NCBI GenBank assembly: GCA_963682025.1
Contig: OY821517.1
Coordinates: 300,580,844 to 300,644,843, forward strand
Direction of reading: 5' to 3'
Origin: Cordilura impudica
Lineage: Eukaryota; Arthropoda; Insecta; Diptera; Scathophagidae
Length of the DNA: 64,000 bases
In this document: positions 44,791-55,479 of the stretch, piece after piece
Layout: each line of letters starts with the position of its first letter
Position numbering within the stretch: the first letter of the stretch is position 1
Made by a program: the position numbers and the translations under genes
Notes under the pieces: model-generated
What the model saw: the letters and a program-made list of their open reading frames with translations, nothing else
Told to the model about the DNA's origin: nothing
The model's database searches: none

Positions 44791-45411
44791 TATTCTTTCA
44801 TATTGCCGATTTTTTTTTATTATAACGTGATAACTATAAAAAATATGTGGCAATACTACTAACATAGCTCATGGTAGTTGTGTTTGTTGGTATGATTGCA
44901 TTATTTTTTGTGTGTGGCTTTTTTGAACTGTGAATGTTGTTGTACAACTATTATGTTCAACCAATAAAATATTACAACAAACACACTGGGAATTATGTTT
45001 TATTTAGAGGTATCTACGTATTTTTGCTTGTGTCTAAGCACAGTGATGCCCGATTTAGCCCATTTTCAATACCAACCTGCTGGGAATTATGGCAAATGAT
45101 ATTATTGTAACCTTACCCAGCAAAATGGTTATTTTTGTGTATGAGCGTTATTTCAACAGACAGACGGACAGACAGACAGACAGACATCACTATATCGACT
45201 AGAGCTGTGATAACGATCAAGAATATATGTACTTTATGGGTCGGAAATTGGTTCTTCAATGCGTAACAAACGGAATGAAAAACCTATATATACCCTCTGC
45301 CATTGAGGTGTGGAGGGTATAAACATGTTTATAAAAAAAAAAAAATATTTATTGCGAAGTTCTCAATCGAAAACATATTTTTTTACAAAGTAATTGAAAT
45401 CAAAAATTAAT

Positions 45412-45722
45412 TGTGCTCGATGTATAATATACATATAACAACTTGTAGCAGATGCCTGTAGCCCTGATTGTAATTAATCACAAAGAAATAAATGAATAAA
45501 AACACGCAAACTATTTTAATCTTTGCAATTTCAAACCGCATTAATTCAACCATATAAATCTTGCCAGGCAACAACTGCAAAATTGTGAAAAAAAATGAAG
45601 ATAACACAAACAAGAATGATAGATTAAACAAAAAGTGAGAAAAAGAGAGTAAAATTGAGCAGTATTTTGAGAAATGAAGATAAAAGATGAGGTCGTTCAT
45701 TGATCGCAAAATATAATTAATT
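45412..45722. repeat. Dispersed repeat D, copy 2
   Basis: Second copy of repeat D, from TGCTCGATGTATAATATACA to GATCGCAAAATATAATTAAT. The two D copies lie in the same orientation just outside the two ends of family B copy 2. The 113-codon minus-strand frame across it is not conserved in copy 1 and is not called. Confidence 0.6.
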
Positions 45723-46016
45723 AACCCTCCAATGCTCACGGTCTCCATTCAGAGCTTTACATTTTCAAGAGCCTGTTATTTTTAAATTTTGAGGCAAGAT
45801 CGGTGCTTGTATTAAATAAACTATATATTAAAAATTATAACCACAATTGCTCAATAGAGAACCGTTCATTCACTTATTATGAAAGTTTGACTTAATCCAT
45901 TTTGGAGTAAAACTAAATATATACGTATACCGTGTTTTTCATGCGACTTTATGACAGACATCTGTTTTAGAATCAAATATTTGTAACGTGTAATGTACGA
46001 TAAATAGAGAGTTTAT
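45723..46016. other. No recognised feature
   Basis: AT-rich spacer between repeat D and the LINE 3' end. Confidence 0.4.
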
Positions 46017-48745
46017 ATTAGGTTGGTTAGGTTAGGTTGAAAAAGAGGAGCCATGTATACACATAGCTCATATCCGTTTTACCCGGATATACACTTAAGC
46101 CAGAAAGTCGGCTTGTTGTGCGCTCTACATCCTCGTGCTCATCCGTTAATCTACTCCTTATTTAACTTAGGAGTTCGGTCTCAATAGCAAATCTCCTGAG
46201 TGCTTTCCAGCGTATCCCCCTAAGAGCCGCTAGGCCTGGTATGATTTCGTTGGATAAATTTCTGACCCTTGTTCCGGCAAATGCAGGACAATAACAAAGG
46301 TAGTGTTCTAGGGTCTCGTCATCCTCTCCACAAGCTCTGCATGTGGCCGATTCTGCCCGTCCTATACGGTATAGATGAGCCCTCAGTTCAGAGTGTCCAG
46401 TGAGGATGCCAATAATCCTACTCAGTTCCTTTCTATTTAGACTAAGGATTTCCTTAGTCTTCGAAGTGTTTGGAGAGCCCCATAGTATCTTCGTAGCCTT
46501 ACCCACGTCAGTTTCCTCCCAAATTGAAGTATGTGAATTAGTTGCCCACTCCGATAGTTTCAATTTGAGAGCCTGGAAGGGTATTGGGTTTTCCAAATTG
46601 ACACCCTCCAGGAAAGAACCCTTCCTGGCCAGTTCATCTGCAATCTCGTTTCCCATTATACCACTGTGTCCTGGGATCCAAATGATTTCAAGTCTGCCTC
46701 TTGTAGTGAAGTTTGCAATTTCTTCCTTACATCTGAGGACAGTCCTTGATCTAGTTTTGTCCGAGGATATCGCCCTGATAGCCGCTAGACTGTCCGAAAA
46801 TATTTTCACGTCTCCGGGGCTTGGGATTGCCCGTACGTCAATAGATCTTATGCATTCCGTTATCGCGACCACTTCGGCCTGAAAGACAGAGTTGTGGTCC
46901 GGAATGCGTAGGTGTATGCCATTGGAACGGTCCTCATCATAGAAACCTATACCAGTCCTACCATGCAGACTAGATCCGTCTGTGTAGTAGTGTGACCCTG
47001 GAAGGTTTCGTAGAAAATTTTCGTTCAACCAGCTTTCCCTGTCAGGTATCCTTATACTGCAAGGTATGTTTGTCGACACTTCCGCGATTCTATCACAGCT
47101 AAAATCCACTGTGTTGAATTCCGGTATCTGGTCCAATATTGTTTGGTGTCTGGTCATATGGTCGGTGATGTATTCCCCTGTTACTCTTAGTCGTAACATG
47201 GCCAGAGCTGCCTCATATTTAATTCTAATCTCGATCGGGTGTATAGATAGAATCGTCTCTAAAGCCCTCGTAGATGTAGTCCGTATTGCGCCGCTGATTC
47301 CTATGCAGCAGAGGCGTTGTATTTTTTGGAATGGTTTAATATAGCATTTCCTGTTCATTGATGTCCATGTGACTACGGATGCGTAGGTTAGAATTGGTCT
47401 AACGACGCTTGTGTAAAGCCAATGAGTCATCCTCGGGTTTAAACCCCATTTTGAACTTATAGCTCTTCTGCAAATGGCCCATATCCGATGAGCCTTCGCG
47501 ACTTTGCTCTCAATATGGTCTTTCCAAGTGAGCTTTTTGTCGAGAATCACCCCAAGGTATTTCACCGTTTGTGTGATTCTAATCGTTTTGCCCTGGAAGC
47601 GGGGTTCATCGAATTCGACTATTTTCGTCTTCCTAGTAAAGAGGCATATTTCAGTCTTTTCCGGGTTCACATTTAATCCCCTTGGTTGTGCCCAATCGTA
47701 TGCTATTTCGAGTGCATCCGATGCCCTCCTACATAAATTTCTAGGATCTTTCCCCCTTAACAGTATCGCTACATCGTCTGCATAGCAGACAGGTTGGAAA
47801 CCCTTATCGGTTAGAATCCTTAGAAGACTGTTTATAGTGGTCACCCAGAGAAGGGGGGATAGAATTCCCCCTTGAGGTGTCCCACAGCAAACCTTGTCTC
47901 TTATTTTAATGCCACCAACCTCGCAACTTATCCATCTATTCCCTAGCATGTGACTGATCCAGGCTTTGATATCCCGGTCGATGTCGAAACGTTCTAGGGA
48001 GTGGAGTAGCGTATTTGTTGATACATTGTTAGAAATATCTTTCTATGTGGTGAACTACTTCATGAAGCGCAGTTTCTACTGAGCGTCCCTTTAAATAAGC
48101 GTGTTGTTTGAACTTCAACAGCTCATTTGGGATTTGAGATTTAACCATGTTATTCAGTAGGAAGGATGTAAGACTTATCGGTCGATAGGCCTTAGGGTTC
48201 GCATAGCTTTCCTTTCCCGGCTTTGGTATGAAGACCACCTTGGCCTCCTGCCATGCTCTGGGGGTATACGCAAGTTTTAGGCAAGCAGAGAATATGCCAG
48301 CCAGACTACTTCCAATCAAGTCCCCGCTCTCTTGTAATAGAGCAGGAAAGATTTCATCTGGGCCTGCTGCCTTAAAGGGGGCAAAGCTTTGTATTGCCCT
48401 AATTACCATATTTTCGGTTATTCTATCATATCTTTCCTCTCGATATTGTTCCTCATTAGGCCCTTCATATTGTTCCCCTTCGGGTCCCGTCTGCTGTTCC
48501 ACGTTGGTTCCAGTTCGTCGGGACACATTGGTACCAATTTCAGGGTCCCTATTCGGCCCATATTCTTCGGTAAGAAAGTGTGTTTCCATCAATATTCTTA
48601 AGGACTGTTCCATCGATTCCGCCCGAATCCCGTCCCTATCGACAAGAGTTTCAGGCTGCGAATGGGTTTTCGATAAGAATTTCTTGATTTTTGAGACGTC
48701 ATTAACGCTATCAACCTGTTCACAGAAGTGTCTCCAGAGTTTATA
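46017..48745 (-). mobile_element. RNase H-bearing LINE (I/LOA group), 5'-truncated
   Basis: Minus-strand element. The 3' end is at ~46017 in CCTAACCTAACCAACCTAAT (read in sense), an ACCTA-like tail, after a ~145 bp 3' UTR. The 5' end at ~48745 stops within the region before reverse transcriptase; ORF1 and the endonuclease are missing. Its GC content and codon quality are clearly higher than its surroundings. Immediately upstream is a mariner relic. Confidence 0.8.
46162..48745 (-). pseudogene. LINE reverse transcriptase/RNase H protein, 5'-truncated, one frame break
   Basis: Best-preserved coding region in the window. Upstream part (from ~48745 to 48029): a linker of four GTNV/GPNEEQ-like repeats, SFAPFKAAGPDEIFPAL, W.EAKVVFIPKPGKE, YRPISLTSFLL and HAYLKGRSVETAL, the fingers and palm of a LINE reverse transcriptase. 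A break between 48029 and 47949 shifts the frame. The main frame of 595 residues then holds CCGTPQGGILSPLLW, CYADDVAILLRG (catalytic YADD at residues ~56-59), VKYLGVILDKKLTW, RNase H motifs (YYTDGSSLHGRTGIG, FQAEVVAITE, IFSDSLAAI, WIPGHSGIMGNEIADELA) and a final CRACGEDDETLEHYLCYCPAF zinc knuckle (CRACGE, HYLCYC). RNase H plus knuckle point to the I or LOA clade. Confidence 0.8.
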
Positions 48746-48789
48746 TTGCTTTATAAAAAAAAGTTATAGTTAAATTTGTTGGGCATTCC

Positions 48790-49330
48790 ATATGTATATA
48801 ATCACGGATATATACAAAGACACATTTTTTTATTGATTTTTATTTTTTAACATAGTCTCCTTTTTGCTCTGTACACCTCATTCAGCGATTCTTAAACTTT
48901 TTTAAGATTTCGAATGGTCCTCAAAATAGGCTTTTATTGCAGAGGTGACCTCCTCATTTGACTCGAATCTTTTTTCACAGAGCTCTTCTTTAAATTTGGA
49001 AACAGGAAAAAGCCGCTTGGAGTCAAATCTGGAGAATAAGACAGATGCGGCAGCAATTGGAATCTTATCTTGTGTAGTTTTGCGTTCAAAACTGCACAAT
49101 AGTGCTCCCAAGCAAAATCTTGATAGATGATTACATTTTCTTCTCGACTTCTTCGCTTAATGGCCCAATGATGATGAATAATATTGTAATAAATGATTAT
49201 TGTCCCAAAAAAACCGTGAACCTTACCATCTGATGTAACTATCTTAGCTTTCGTAGGGGCGGATAAATCTGTTAAAATCTTTTTGTGAATGTATGCCCAA
49301 TGCTGGTGCAGATATACCATGGACGCCGTC
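48790..49330 (-). pseudogene. mariner transposase C-terminal pseudogene fragment
   Basis: Minus strand: HQHWAYIHKKILTDLSAPTK, IYQDFAWEHYCAVLNAK, LLPHLSYSPDLTPSGFFLFP and, in other frames, ESNEEVTSAIKAYFEDHSKS, then CTEQKGDYVKK near 48850. This order is that of the mariner catalytic core and end. The D34D box reads SPDLTPSG, so the last catalytic Asp is Gly. The upstream half is missing. It belongs to a different subfamily from the mariners at 17 and 54 kb. Confidence 0.65.
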
Positions 49331-49557
49331 TAACTCATCTTTGATACCTTTAGGTTTTTCCCTTTCAAGTAGATGTGTTTGGCCACTGGAACATTATATG
49401 CTGTTATATGCGAAGATACATTATTTTTTATATGAAATTAAAAAATAATAAAACAAATTTATTATTTGTTAGATATACATATGTTTATAGTCTAAGTTTA
49501 ATTATTAAAATATTTAGATAATTGTTTTTTACTTTTATAAAAAATTTCGTTTGGTGA
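49331..49557. other. No recognised feature
   Basis: AT-rich spacer. Confidence 0.35.
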
Positions 49558-49646
49558 TATTAAGTACTTAACAGAATATAATAACATTAACATTCTCTGT
49601 TAAAATTCTTAACAATATTTATTGCGATATTTAACTTCACACCCTT
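49558..49646. mobile_element. Solo end related to the 5.4 kb foldback element
   Basis: AAGTACTTAACAGAATATAA, CATTCTCTGTTAAAATTCTT and TTTAACTTCACACCCTT correspond to the outermost part of the right arm of the element at 5431-7160 (ACTTCACACCCTT end, TTAACAGTCTCTGTTAAGTA). Diverged. The opposite end was not found. Confidence 0.5.
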
Positions 49647-50049
49647 GTGCCTCTTAAAAAATATTGTAAAGATTTATTGACTCACCCTCGTATTTTTATA
49701 TTTGTTTTCAGACCCTAATTTTTTGGGGAAATCACAAAAAACTAATGTTTAGGGCGCCAAGGTCCTATTAGATTCAAACGTTTTTAAATATCAATTATAA
49801 TTTCTCAATAGAGGGAAAATTTTGGTAGTCCCCAATATCTTTCATTGATGATGCATTTATTACAATACTTTGCAAGTTTAATTTGTAAAAACGCTGTGCA
49901 ACGCTAAAATTATCTGCCGATTAGCTTATTCAGTTCAAAATTATAATTTTAAATGTCAAAAAGCTACTTGGAAACATTTTTCTCTCTAAATTTTGATGTT
50001 ACAGAAAAATGTCGAAAACATTTGTGGGCTCAGCGAATGCAGATATAAG
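49647..50049. other. No recognised gene; AT-rich
   Basis: No supported feature. Confidence 0.4.
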
Positions 50050-50576
50050 TATATATACAAAAATGGATGTATATATGTACGTTCCGTATGGACTCCAAAA
50101 TACTTGGACCGATCTTGATGAAATTACCGATTTCAGGGAACCTTCAGAATAGCCTGGCGGGTGTGACGGTGAAGTCTGATTTTTGATTTTTGGTCTGTGG
50201 GCAGATGGACGCCGGATGGACCGATTTTTATGACATTTTTAGGGAATCTTGAATCTGTGAAGTCTGATTTTTTGTCTGTGGGCATAGGGGCGTGGCAAAA
50301 TCAAATTTTAATATTGTATAAAAACTTATGGATCGATTTTAATGAAATTTTCAGGGAATCTTTAGAATAGACTGGCGGGTGACATTTTAAAGTCTTAATT
50401 TTAATTTTTGGTCTGTGGGTGCAAGGGCGTTGCTAAATAATATTGTACCTAGATTTTTGTTAAACCTCCGGGAAACTCCTGCTTTACTTTTATCCGACAC
50501 TGTATATTAAAATTTAGATGCAATATAAAAACCAGATGTTTTCTCAGTACCAGCAACGCGGACCGGGTGCAGCTAG
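50050..50576 (+). mobile_element. Helitron 3' fragment with tandem units
   Basis: Three units with GATGAAATTTTCAGGGAATC-like sequence, TAGACTGGCGGGTG and TTTTTGGTCTGTGGG (about 50105, 50215, 50330), then CAGCAACGCGGACCGGGTGC and AGCTAG (ending 50576) followed by T. The ending matches the Helitron at 40727 (ACCGGGTA...CAGCTAGT) in type. No 5' TC end was located. Confidence 0.6.
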
Positions 50577-50689
50577 TATAAATATAAATCTATAAATCTA
50601 TACTTAAAAATTAAAAAAAAGTTAAATAAATAGCCCTAATGGCATTCGTAACAAAACTATTTTAGAAAAGTAAGTATAATTATTGTTAT

Positions 50690-51378
50690 CCGCTCAAAAT
50701 TATAATGAAAGGGTTCCATTAAAAACTAATATTCGTAAGAACCGCAGAGAGAATTGGTTTCTACATATCATCTCTGCAATTTATTTTTGTAATGGTCCCC
50801 ATATAAAGTTGCTACCCAATATTCAATTAAATCTATAATATTAATAGATAAGGCGATTTCTTGTGACCGATATTTTGTTTTCAGCCGATTTTGAACAAAG
50901 TCCACCACATTTACAGATTTTTACATTTTTAAACATATATAAAATTATACAATGCTATGTTTGTGTTTTAAATTTGTTAATGTGTTTGTTTTCTTCACTC
51001 AGAATAATAATTGCGTTGAATTGAAATATCATTTTGGATATAAACCAATAACACAATCGATATTTAACAAGTGTTGAATTGTGAATTGGCTTTAGGGTCT
51101 TATAAAATAATTTATTAAATTAAAAAATAAAATTTCCTAGAACTTGCACTCGAATTTCGATGGCTGGGATCTGCTAGTATATATTAAAACATTCATATAT
51201 AATAAACCTCACTGTATTTAAACGATGGACCGCCTTTAACCAAAATTCCCACATAAAATACAACAATCCACTCAAATTTATTTTTAACTTATGTTCTATG
51301 TCCATATATGACCGTACCCAATATTGTTGTGATCTAAGAACCTTTTCCGAAACATATATGTATATAACTTTCTTATTT
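50690..51378 (+). mobile_element. DINE-like family A fragment split by Helitron-like repeat C
   Basis: The left remnant (50690-50831) has CCCCATATAAAGTTGCTACC and CAATTAAATCTAT; the right remnant (51178-51378) has CCACTCAAATTTATTTTTAA, TATGTTCTATGTCCATATAT and CCTTTTCCGAAAC. These follow family A order. The 346-bp repeat C copy separates them. Confidence 0.5.
50832..51177 (+). mobile_element. Small non-autonomous Helitron (repeat C), complete copy
   Basis: Starts TCTATAATATTAATAG after A and ends GATGGCTGGGATCTGCTAG followed by T. This TC...CTAG-T form with A/T flanks fits a Helitron of 346 bp. Copies at 56435-56801 and 62457-62833 (minus) and a partial one at 15902-16050 share both ends. 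Non-coding. Confidence 0.65.
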
Positions 51379-51386
51379 GATTTTTA

Positions 51387-51860
51387 TACCCAATACCATT
51401 CTATGGCGAAGATTTATGAGTGATAATATTTGTAACTTCTAAAAATACGGGATTGATTTATTATACCGATCGACTCACGTACATCTGTGCGTCCATGTAA
51501 ACCTTATGCGCAAATTAAAGGTCCCAATCATATATTTTTTAATTACACTTATCAGTCATCAGTTTAATAATAAGCTCTGTAATGCCATTATTAGTCATAC
51601 TACTTACATAAATCTGCTTTCCGGTATATACCTAAATCTATCTGAAGCTATTCAAATGACATAGATTATAGAAACTTAGCTGATATATGATTTTGGGACA
51701 AAAAATCGACCATTTTTGGACTTAGTAGCCATATAATCCTCGCATCTGATATATACTTAAATATGTCTACAGTCAACAAAAAATTACAGCCCACCTTGAT
51801 TTGGTTTAGCTTAATTTTGTATGTCCATTAAGACCTTTTTTCCAAAGCCCATGGTACCTT
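51387..51860 (+). mobile_element. Diverged DINE-like family A copy
   Basis: TTTTATACCCAATACCATTC, TTATACCGATCGACTCA, GTGCGTCCATGTAAACCTTA, CCATTTTTGGACTTAGTAGC and ACAGTCAACAAAAAATTACA run in family A order, but with many changes, a reduced GTCY block and no terminal hairpin. It is older than the copy that follows. Confidence 0.55.
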
Positions 51861-51904
51861 TTTCCAAAAGTACTTTTTTAAAATGTACTTTTTGAAAATA
51901 TATT

Positions 51905-52705
51905 TTTATACCCTATACCACTATGTGGTTTGGGTATAATGACTTTGTGCTGCTGTTTGTAACTACCAAAAATATTTGACCTAGACCCATCTTTTATTAT
52001 ACCGATCGAATCAGAATCACTATCTGATTCGATTTAACGATGTCCGTCCATCCGTCCGTCCGTCTGTGTGTCCATGTAAAGCTTGTAATCAAACTGCAGG
52101 TCGCAAATATGAATATATTTTGATGAAATTTGGTATATGAGCTTCTATCGGCCATGGGATGAACGCTATTGAAATTGGTGAGAATCGGTCCATGTTCAGA
52201 CCTAGCCCCCATACAACTGACCCTTATGAAATCGACATAAATTGTCATAAGATCCAAATTATCATATAGATCTTACTCAAATTGGGTTTGTATGCGTTTA
52301 TTACATCCATTAATGAGTAGTCCAAAAATTATCCCTATGGGACAACTCTTAGTCATAGGCCCCAGATAGAGCTGCTTCCCGATCTTCACTTAAATCTATC
52401 AAAAAACAAAATATTGCACTGATTCTTCTCAAATTTTGTTTGTATATATTTTTGCAAAATACCAGAGACTTTACCAAACATAGTCAGGATCGGTCCATTT
52501 TTGGGCCTAGTCCCTATATAGATATAGCATGCGATATGAACTTTTTCATATCTGCAGCCAAAAAAATTAATAAAAATCCCACTCAAATTTGATTTATGCT
52601 TATTTTCTATGTTCAGTTAGTTGGGCCTATGAGATAGGGTCTCTAAACGCATGGTATAGGGTATAGTATAGTCGGTCTAGACCGACTATAATTTTCTTAC
52701 TTGTT
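51905..52705 (+). mobile_element. DINE-1/HINE-like element family A, copy 7
   Basis: Complete copy: TTTTATACCCTATACCACTA start, GTCCATCCGTCCGTCCGTCT near 52041-52060, and AGTCGGTCTAGACCGACT hairpin with TTTTCTTACTTGTTTT at the end. Purine-rich units (GGTACTTTTTTAAAA) lie on both sides, so it inserted into such an array. Confidence 0.7.
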
Positions 52706-53285
52706 TTAAATGGTATCTTTTTAAAAGGTACTTTTTTAAAATATACAGTTTTAAGAGGTACTTTCTTTATTGAACAGATATTTCTTTTCACGGGTACATT
52801 TTAAATGGGTATTTTCTTAAAAAGGGCATCCTATAGTCGGCCAAATCCAACGATAATTTGCTTGCTTGTTTTTAAATTGCTTTCTATAAGAAAATAGTTG
52901 CTTCTTCTTAACGATGTTTCTTTGAAGTATAATTAGCTTCTAAACAATATAATTAGGAATTATATAGAAATAAAATTATTTGCTAAAACCCGGTATATAT
53001 GGCCCTACGCTCAGCGCTATTGTGTAGGTATTTTTTTTTTTTTTTTGAACATATACTAATGCAAATAAAAGAAAATGTACTATGAATTTGGCACAATGTG
53101 TCCTAGTTTCTTTAATGTAACTCCTTATCCTGTAAAACAAATGCTAATTGAATCAAATAAATCTATACTGAGAAAGTTGTGACCCAAATTTTTAAATATG
53201 ATTGATATCTGTCGTGTAGATAATTAAGAACACGCCATAGCTTTAGTAAAAAAAATATTTAGTTGCGAAACTTTTGTTATTGATA
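52706..53285. other. Remainder of the GGTACTTTT array and AT-rich sequence, no gene
   Basis: 52706-52830 continues the array seen at 51840-51900; the rest has no supported feature. Confidence 0.45.
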
Positions 53286-53287
53286 AA

Positions 53288-53490
53288 AGGTCAGTCTGTT
53301 ACAGACACATGTAGGTTCTGCGAACAGATGATATAAATAGCAGAACACATTCTCTGTGAATGTCCAAAACATAGTGGCAAAAGAACTCTAGCGCTTGTAG
53401 GATACAATGTATCCGCCCAGGTTTTTTGGTAACTCATGCCAAATAGGGTAATTGGCTTTATAGGGAGCCTTGCGTTGAGTCTTTTTAATC
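53288..53490 (+). pseudogene. LINE 3'-terminal fragment
   Basis: SVTDTCRFCEQM and, after a stop, IAEHILCECPKHSGKRTLAL encode the CxxC...HxxxxC knuckle that ends many RNase H-type LINE proteins. Some 3' UTR follows, ending in CTAATCTAATA. A Tc1 relic begins directly after it. Too short for a clade call. Confidence 0.6.
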
Positions 53491-53869
53491 TAATCTAATA
53501 TTTTTTATTGATAACTGCTTTACATCTGCGACACATTAAAGCCAGCAAATTTTTTCCATACGCTGTTCGGAATGGTTTCCCAAGCCATTTTTCTCTTCTC
53601 TGTAGGCATTATCAAATTTTCTTGTTTTTAACAAGCCTAACTTTTGTTTTTGCAATTAGCTATAAGTTCTTAATTAGCTTGAAATCAGGACTACATGAAG
53701 GCAAATCAAGGACAGCAACCGTATTGTTTATAAACCATTGCTTGACATGTCGAGCTGTGTGCTTCGAATCATTATTTTATGGAAATATCCATGCAACCGG
53801 AACATTTTGTCAGCAGAAAGCATCATTGTATCGTTTAGGATTCTTGCATATTGAAACTTGTTTATTATG

Positions 53870-55097
53870 CGAGGGCGGCTCAATAAGTCCGTGACTTTTC
53901 GAACTTCCCTAGTAGGCTTATGAAATACAACACTGCTCGACCAAGTACCAACTATTAGTAGACTACTGTAAACTTTTGAGCAAGTTCCGTCCTTTAATTT
54001 GCGTTTAACGGCTGTTCAAAACATACACCCTCGTTGTTATTTTTTTAAATGGAAAAAAGCGAATTTCGAGATCTCATTAAACATTATTTTTTGCAAAAAA
54101 AAACACCGACAATCAAACCAAGGAAAGGCTTGATAAATAATATGGGGACTCTGCACCATCGATTTCAATGGTAAAAAAGTGGTTTACTGACTTTCGTTGT
54201 GGACGGCCAATTGAGGGCAATACACCCTAAAATGTCGAAAAAATCCACGATATAGTGTTGGCCGATCGAAGAGTGTAAGTGCGTGAGATTGTTGATACCA
54301 GTGTGGTTTCGATTTTAAACGATTTACGAAAGCTATCTGCGAGATGGGTGCCGCGATTGCCCTCAGTTGACCATATCCTTAATCGTGTGACAACTTCAAA
54401 GGATTGTTTGGAGTTATTTAACCGCAATTCGAATGAGTTTTTGCGGCGTTTTGTAACTGTGGATGAAACATGGATCCATTACAACACTCCGGAGACCAAG
54501 CAGCAGTCTAAACAATGGGTTTCTCCGGGTGAACTGGCTCCGAAGAAGGCCAAGGTAAGTTTGTCGGCCAATAAGGTGATGGCAACAGTTTTTTGGGATG
54601 GACGCGGGATAATCCACATCGATTACCTTCAAAAGGGGAAAACAATAAACGGCAATATTATGCCAACTTATTGGACCGATTTAACGAGGATTAAAAAAAC
54701 GACCCCATATGGCCAAAAAAAAAAGTTATTTTCCATCAAGATAATGCAGGGTGTACACGTGCAGTCTCAATAGCAAAATTCCATGAATTGGGCTACGAAT
54801 TGGTACCTCATCCGCCATATTCATCGGATTTAGCCCCCAGTGACTATTTCCTACTTCCAAACCTAAAGAAATGGCTCGGTGGAAAGAGATTTAGCTCCAA
54901 CGATGAAATTATTGATTAAACAAATGCCTATTTTATGGACCTCGAAAAATTCTATTTTTTGGAAGGGATACAAAAATTGGAGAAACGTTGGACTAAGTGT
55001 ATTGAGCAAAAAGGAGATTATGTTGAAAAATAATTTTTTTTTTGCAAAAAAATGTGTGTTTCATTCTAAAAGTCACGAACTTATTGAGCCGCCCTCG
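53870..55097 (+). mobile_element. mariner transposon, copy 2
   Basis: 1,228 bp with inverted ends CGAGGGCGGCTCAATAAGTC and GAACTTATTGAGCCGCCCTCG (one mismatch), followed by TA at the right; the left flank reads TATG. Nearly the usual mariner length of about 1.25-1.3 kb. Same subfamily as copy 1 at 17 kb. Inserted in a Tc1 transposase gene. Confidence 0.85.
54049..55032 (+). pseudogene. mariner transposase pseudogene
   Basis: ATG at 54049 gives MEKSEFRDLIKHYFLQKKTP; frame changes follow within 100 bases. The best stretch (54279-54773) holds KLSARWVPRLPSVD, FLRRFVTVDETWIHYNTPE (first catalytic Asp), WVSPGELAPKKAKVSLSANK and VFWDGRGIIHIDYLQKGKT. Then a frameshift garbles the second Asp box (HQDN), and the last part in a third frame reads LGYELVPHPPYSSDLAPSDY, FLLPNLKKWLGGKRFSSND with the D34D end (SPD mutated to SSD), and LEKRWTKCIEQKGDYVEK. 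At least four frame breaks; dead. Typical mariner length is ~345 residues. Confidence 0.8.
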
Positions 55098-55479
55098 TAA
55101 CTTCAATTTTGTGCAACGGTCCAACTCCATGTGACGACATATCACACCAAAGCATGCTGAAATGTGACCCAGGTGTAGTTTTGTTTCGTCCGAAAATAAT
55201 AGTCTGTTCCATTCCGCAGCGCTCCAATGGCGGTACATTCTTGCAAGCTATTGTCCCTTCTTTCGGGTCACGCTCTGACAATAGTGGCTTCTTTTGGGAA
55301 ATTCTTTCTCTCGCCTTCGCCATTTTTATTCAGTTCCTTTGTTAACGGGCTTCCATTCTGAAGCAATTGTACAATAATTTCCCAAGTACTGACATCATAA
55401 GATTTGTTTTTACCCATGTCAAACAATAAGTTGATGCTAAGCAAATAATTAAAAACATTTCTTGTAATCACAGTCAATT

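Larger units (their letters stand above)
41817..45321 (-). mobile_element. DINE-1/HINE-like element family B, copy 2, enlarged by nested insertions
   Basis: The left end has hairpin AATTCGGCTATGCCGAATT (41819-41837) and GATACCCTCCACCTGCG; the right end has GTGTGGAGGGTATAAA. A GACAGACGGACAGACAGACA block lies near 45160-45190, then CATCACTATATCGACTAGAG as in copy 1. Inside it are family A copy 6, a Harbinger-like MITE, the TTTTTAA array and a TTTTCATTTTCC array. Segments at 44990-45321 align closely with 31185-31522. The outer ACAAGTAAG tail seen in copy 1 is missing at the left. Confidence 0.65.
53508..55477 (-). pseudogene. Tc1-type transposase pseudogene split by a mariner insertion
   Basis: Minus strand. 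The N-terminal half (55477 to 55098): MGKNKSYDVSTWEIIVQLLQ, KPLLSERD, YRHWSAAEWNRLLFSDETK (first catalytic Asp) and, in another frame, MSSHGVGPLHKIEV. The C-terminal half (53869 to 53508): RILNDTMMLSADKM, NNDSKHTARHVKQWF (QDND-type box, second Asp, its first part mutated), VLDLPSCSPDFKLIKNL in place of SPDLNPIENL, and LLALMCRRCKAVINKKY. A piece between ETK and the GGG.MVW block is deleted. The mariner at 53870-55097 lies exactly at the junction. Confidence 0.75.

Noticed and set aside
46400..48773. Plus-strand frames of 160, 92, 93 and 181 codons
   Set aside because: Antisense shadows of the LINE protein gene.
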